A stretch of 5,764 bases of DNA from Myxococcales bacterium (GTDB lineage Bacteria > Myxococcota > Myxococcia > Myxococcales > Myxococcaceae), in contig VFKJ01000335.1 of the NCBI GenBank assembly GCA_009885595.1, positions 1-5,764 on the forward strand, given 5' to 3'. Position numbers and translations under genes: made by a program. Shown here in pieces: positions 3,308-5,764 of the stretch. Position 1 is the first letter of the stretch, and each line of letters starts with the position of its first letter. The notes under the pieces were generated by a model, which did no database searches, was not told the origin of the DNA, and saw only the letters and a program-made list of their open reading frames with translations.

Positions 3308-5764
3308 TCAGCCGATGTCCGGATCGCAGGCACAGCTGGCCGCGTTGCAGTGCGTACCGGCACCGCAACCGCCACAGTCCATCGGGCACACGCACGAGCG
3401 CTGGCTGGGATCGCAGACGAGCGGCGCCACGCAGGTGCCACCGCACGCGTCGCCGTTCGGGTCAGGCGAGCCGTCGTTCCAGTACTTGTAGCTGACGGCC
3501 ACCTGCACGCCGGCCGCGCTGGGAATGCAGTTGCCGAAGAACACGATGCGCCGCGTGGCCGCGTCGATGTCCCACCCGTTGGTGCGATCGCGCGGGACGT
3601 CGGCGGTGGTGCAGGCGCCGCGGGTGGTGGCGACCGCCACCTTGATGGTGGCGGAGATGGGCGGGCGCTGCAGCTGCGTGCCGGTGCCGCCGATGACCGC
3701 GGTGAGAATGGCGTCGATGGTGGCCGCCTGCTGCGCCTGCTGCTGCGCGGTGGGCGAGCCCGGGTTGAACACCAAGATGTCCCCCAGCACGCCGCCGGTG
3801 GCGCGGATGAGCGAGTGGTACTTGCCGGGGACCGTCTCTCCGCTGTCGCCGCAGCTGCCGCCCTCGGGGCAGATGATGCCGTGCGCCACCGCGCGGGTCG
3901 CGATGCGCTGGTTCAGGTACGTCTGCATCACCGCCGCGGTGATCGAGGACTGCTCGAGCGTGTCGGTGAGGAAGATGTAGTGCGCCTGCGCGTCGGTGCG
4001 GAACGGGCCCGCGATGGGCGAGTGGTTGCGATCCATGAAGCTCTGGGTGCCCGAGAACCCCCTCTCGCTTCCGCTCCCGCCGGTGCCGAACGCGCCGGCG
4101 CCGCTGAACCAGGAATTCATCGTGGGGAGGCTGGTGGTCCAGTCCCGAATCGAGCCCTGCCAGGAAGTGCCGTACCAGCCGGTGGTCACGCCCGCGGCGC
4201 GCCAGTCGAGGCCCGCGGCCCCCAGCTTGGTGCCGAAGAGCGAGCCCGCGTTGGCCACCGCGGTCTGAGAGCTCTGCATCGAGCAGCTGTCGTCCACCAC
4301 CCAGAGGAAGTCGACCTTCGCGTTCACCGTGGCCGCGAACACCTCGCACTGGGTGTTGGCGAAGTCGCCGAACTGCGCGAGCGCGGTGCCGCCGGCGGTG
4401 TCGTCGACCCGGAAGAGCGCCTGGCCGCTGTAGAGGCTGGCGGGGATGAGGGCGATCACCACCACCGCGCGCGTGGGCGTGCGCCGCACGTACTCGGCCA
4501 CCACCTTGAAGGGCCCGTTGACCCCCGCGGTGCCCGAGAGGAGCCCGGTGGCGTTCATGCCCAGGTAGTTCTGCACGATGGTGTTGATGCGCGCCTTGGC
4601 GTCGGCGCCGCCGCTGACGTCGTAGATCGCGCGCACCGAGCCGCTGAAGCCGTCCCAGGTGGCGAAGGTCTGCGTCAGCTGACCCGACACGCCGGTGATC
4701 TTCGAGCGCCCATCGGCCTCCTCCGCGCTGCCGTCCGCGCCCGCGGGCACCTTGGAGATCGCGATGCCGGCGATCTTCGTGGACGCGTCGTAGAAGACGA
4801 AGCCCGCCTCCTCCATGCCGGTGCCGGTGACCCTCGAGACGCGGGAGACCTCGGCGAAGTTCGGCACCAGGGCCACCTGCACGTCGCTGGGGCCGCTGCT
4901 GTGGAAGGTGATCGGCCGCAGGTTCGTGGTCGCGCACGCCTGGTTCGCCACGCCCGTCCCGTCCGAGGGGAGCGAGGGGTTGAGCTCGCCGGGGTCGACG
5001 CGGCCGTTCAAGTTGGTGTCCTCGGCCCCGTCCTGAATGCCGTCGCCGTCGGTGTCGGCGCTGCACGCGTTGGTCTTCACCGCGCTGTCCGCGTCGTAGG
5101 TCGCCACCGTGTACATGCAGCCCATCGGGTCGGCGCCCACCGGCTGCAGCCCACCCTCCACCCCGTCAGGCAAGCCGTCGCCGTCGGTGTCGCGCCGGGT
5201 GGCGTCGGTCACGCACCCGGCGGCCATCGCGACCTCCTCGCCGTCGGAGTACCCGTCGCAGTCGGTGTCCTTGCGCTGGGGATCGGTCTCGGTCGGCTGA
5301 CGACGGCCGTCGCGGTTCGCGTCTTCCGCGCCGTCGTTCACGCCGTCGCCGTCGCTGTCGGCGAGCGTGGGGTTGGTCTTCGAGTTCGGGTCCGTGTCGG
5401 CCACGAAGGTCGCAGCGCAGGTGGTGGCGACGCTGCTCGTCTTGCCCACCTCGAGCCCGTCGCGCACCCCGTCGCCGTCGGAGTCGGCGTTGCACGGATC
5501 GGTGTGCGCGGTGCCGTAGAGGGTGCCGTACTCTTCTGCGTCGGAGAGCCCGTCGCAGTCGGTGTCGCGGCCCGCGTTCAAGCCCGCCGCGTTCGGGTCG
5601 CAGCCCGTCACCACCCCGCCGCCGCCGGTGCCGGCGCCGCCGCCGATGGCGCCACCACCCGTGCCGCCGCCCGCACCGCCGCCACCACCGGGGCCACTGC
5701 CGGTGCCGATCGTCGCGCGGCACTCGCCCATCGTGCACACCTGCCCGGTCGAACAATCAGTGAA
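3308..5764 (-). CDS. Large secreted CglD-like protein: thrombospondin type-3 calcium repeats, VWA-like domain, Cys-rich tail (5' end outside window)
   Basis: The frame is open from the right edge to a TGA at 3308-3310, giving 818 visible residues (numbered from the edge); start codon and signal peptide lie outside. Order: a Cys-rich end ending in GQVCTMGECR (7-16); a Gly linker (20-50); six calcium-binding DxDxDGxxDxxE repeats (67-248); a region of unassigned fold (about 280-470); a VWA-like domain with a MIDAS-type DxSxS (Asp491, Ser493, Ser495) and FLTD at 598-601; a beta-rich segment ending VSYKYWND; and a tail with ten Cys in 40 residues (774-813). Such composition indicates an exported, disulfide-bonded, calcium-binding surface protein. 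Architecture resembles the adventurous-gliding lipoprotein CglD of Myxococcus, recalled without a search, so no symbol is given. The antitoxin gene follows 64 bp downstream on the same strand; no terminator is evident between them. Confidence 0.88.
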   Translation of the reverse strand, partial: FTDCSTGQVCTMGECRATIGTGSGPGGGGGAGGGTGGGAIGGGAGTGGGGVVTGCDPNAAGLNAGRDTDCDGLSDAEEYGTLYGTAHTDPCNADSDGDGVRDGLEVGKTSSVATTCAATFVADTDPNSKTNPTLADSDGDGVNDGAEDANRDGRRQPTETDPQRKDTDCDGYSDGEEVAMAAGCVTDATRRDTDGDGLPDGVEGGLQPVGADPMGCMYTVATYDADSAVKTNACSADTDGDGIQDGAEDTNLNGRVDPGELNPSLPSDGTGVANQACATTNLRPITFHSSGPSDVQVALVPNFAEVSRVSRVTGTGMEEAGFVFYDASTKIAGIAISKVPAGADGSAEEADGRSKITGVSGQLTQTFATWDGFSGSVRAIYDVSGGADAKARINTIVQNYLGMNATGLLSGTAGVNGPFKVVAEYVRRTPTRAVVVIALIPASLYSGQALFRVDDTAGGTALAQFGDFANTQCEVFAATVNAKVDFLWVVDDSCSMQSSQTAVANAGSLFGTKLGAAGLDWRAAGVTTGWYGTSWQGSIRDWTTSLPTMNSWFSGAGAFGTGGSGSERGFSGTQSFMDRNHSPIAGPFRTDAQAHYIFLTDTLEQSSITAAVMQTYLNQRIATRAVAHGIICPEGGSCGDSGETVPGKYHSLIRATGGVLGDILVFNPGSPTAQQQAQQAATIDAILTAVIGGTGTQLQRPPISATIKVAVATTRGACTTADVPRDRTNGWDIDAATRRIVFFGNCIPSAAGVQVAVSYKYWNDGSPDPNGDACGGTCVAPLVCDPSQRSCVCPMDCGGCGAGTHCNAASCACDPDIG
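4976..5566 (-). repeat. Two tandem units of three thrombospondin type-3 calcium-binding repeats (coding)
   Basis: Six acidic loops start at residues 67, 94, 136, 166, 192 and 237 of the visible protein. Loops 1 and 4 read DTDCDGxSDxEE, 2 and 5 read DxDGDGxxDGxExG, and 3 and 6 read DxDGDGxxDGAEDxN followed by GR. The pattern is therefore an A-B-C unit present twice with a period of about 98-101 residues (5270-5566 and 4976-5269). Each loop has the Asp ligand spacing of calcium-binding type-3 repeats. In DNA the motif appears as recurring GTCGCCGTCGGTGTCGGCG-like stretches on the plus strand. Confidence 0.85.
5615..5707 (-). repeat. Glycine-rich low-complexity linker (coding)
   Basis: Residues 20-50 of the visible large protein are almost all Gly with a few Ala, Thr, Ser, Pro and Ile. 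On the plus strand this appears as degenerate CCGCCG/CCACC repeats. It probably acts as a flexible tether between an N-terminal, possibly membrane-anchored, Cys-rich part and the calcium-repeat rod. Such tracts are prone to length variation by replication slippage. Confidence 0.8.

Noticed and set aside
3244..3441. N-terminal extension of the antitoxin frame
   Set aside because: Open upstream, but the extension overlaps the 3' end of the large gene, crosses the operator and promoter, and does not resemble the start of DUF1778 proteins; ATG 3243 fits the family length.
3462..5066. Second minus-strand open frame inside the large secreted protein gene (534 codons)
   Set aside because: Arg/His-rich alternative frame of a gene with clear calcium loops and VWA motifs; typical high-GC shadow.
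4976..5566. Recurring GTCGCCGTCGG-type DNA repeats considered as a CRISPR or tandem non-coding array
   Set aside because: Copies are degenerate, irregularly spaced and in phase with Asp-rich calcium loops, so they are explained by protein coding.

Overview
The window is high-GC, densely packed bacterial DNA, most likely from a myxobacterium (Myxococcota). This is inferred from the strong third-position GC bias and the large secreted protein with thrombospondin type-3 calcium repeats, a VWA-like domain and a Cys-rich tail, which resembles proteins annotated CglD in Myxococcus relatives. No rRNA, tRNA, CRISPR array or insertion sequence was seen.

Layout. (1) 1-720, minus strand: the N-terminal 240 residues of a receiver-GGDEF diguanylate cyclase that runs off the left edge. 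Its receiver has lost the phospho-acceptor Asp (Lys57) and the conserved Lys (Leu107), while the cyclase part keeps GGEEF and an RxxD inhibitory site. (2) 782-2453, plus strand: a divergently oriented two-gene unit, a DPM1-type family-2 glycosyltransferase followed by a ChbG/YdjC/HpnK-type sugar deacetylase. The 67-bp gap between them is largely filled by a REP-like palindrome whose 3' tail looks like the ribosome binding site of the deacetylase. (3) 2456-3243, minus strand: a type II toxin-antitoxin operon, a DUF1778 ribbon-helix-helix antitoxin and a TacT-like GNAT toxin, joined by an ATGA overlap. An 8-bp-arm palindrome sits inside the predicted promoter spacer, and the promoter position predicts a nearly leaderless mRNA. 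(4) 3308-5764, minus strand: the last 818 residues of the large secreted protein, which enters from the right edge.

How they fit together. The glycosyltransferase and deacetylase plausibly act in sequence, attaching an N-acetyl sugar to a lipid carrier or lipid and then deacetylating it, by analogy with HpnI/HpnK or ArnC/ArnD. The diguanylate cyclase shares their 61-bp upstream region. The toxin-antitoxin pair looks like a self-contained insertion between unrelated housekeeping or surface genes, and its base composition is less GC-rich than its neighbours.

The points most worth following are the pseudo-receiver, the repeat that appears to supply a ribosome binding site, the Trp at the usual catalytic Tyr of the toxin, the operator/leaderless architecture, and the duplicated three-repeat calcium unit in the large protein. 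No wholly new system is evident; the novelty is in these details.
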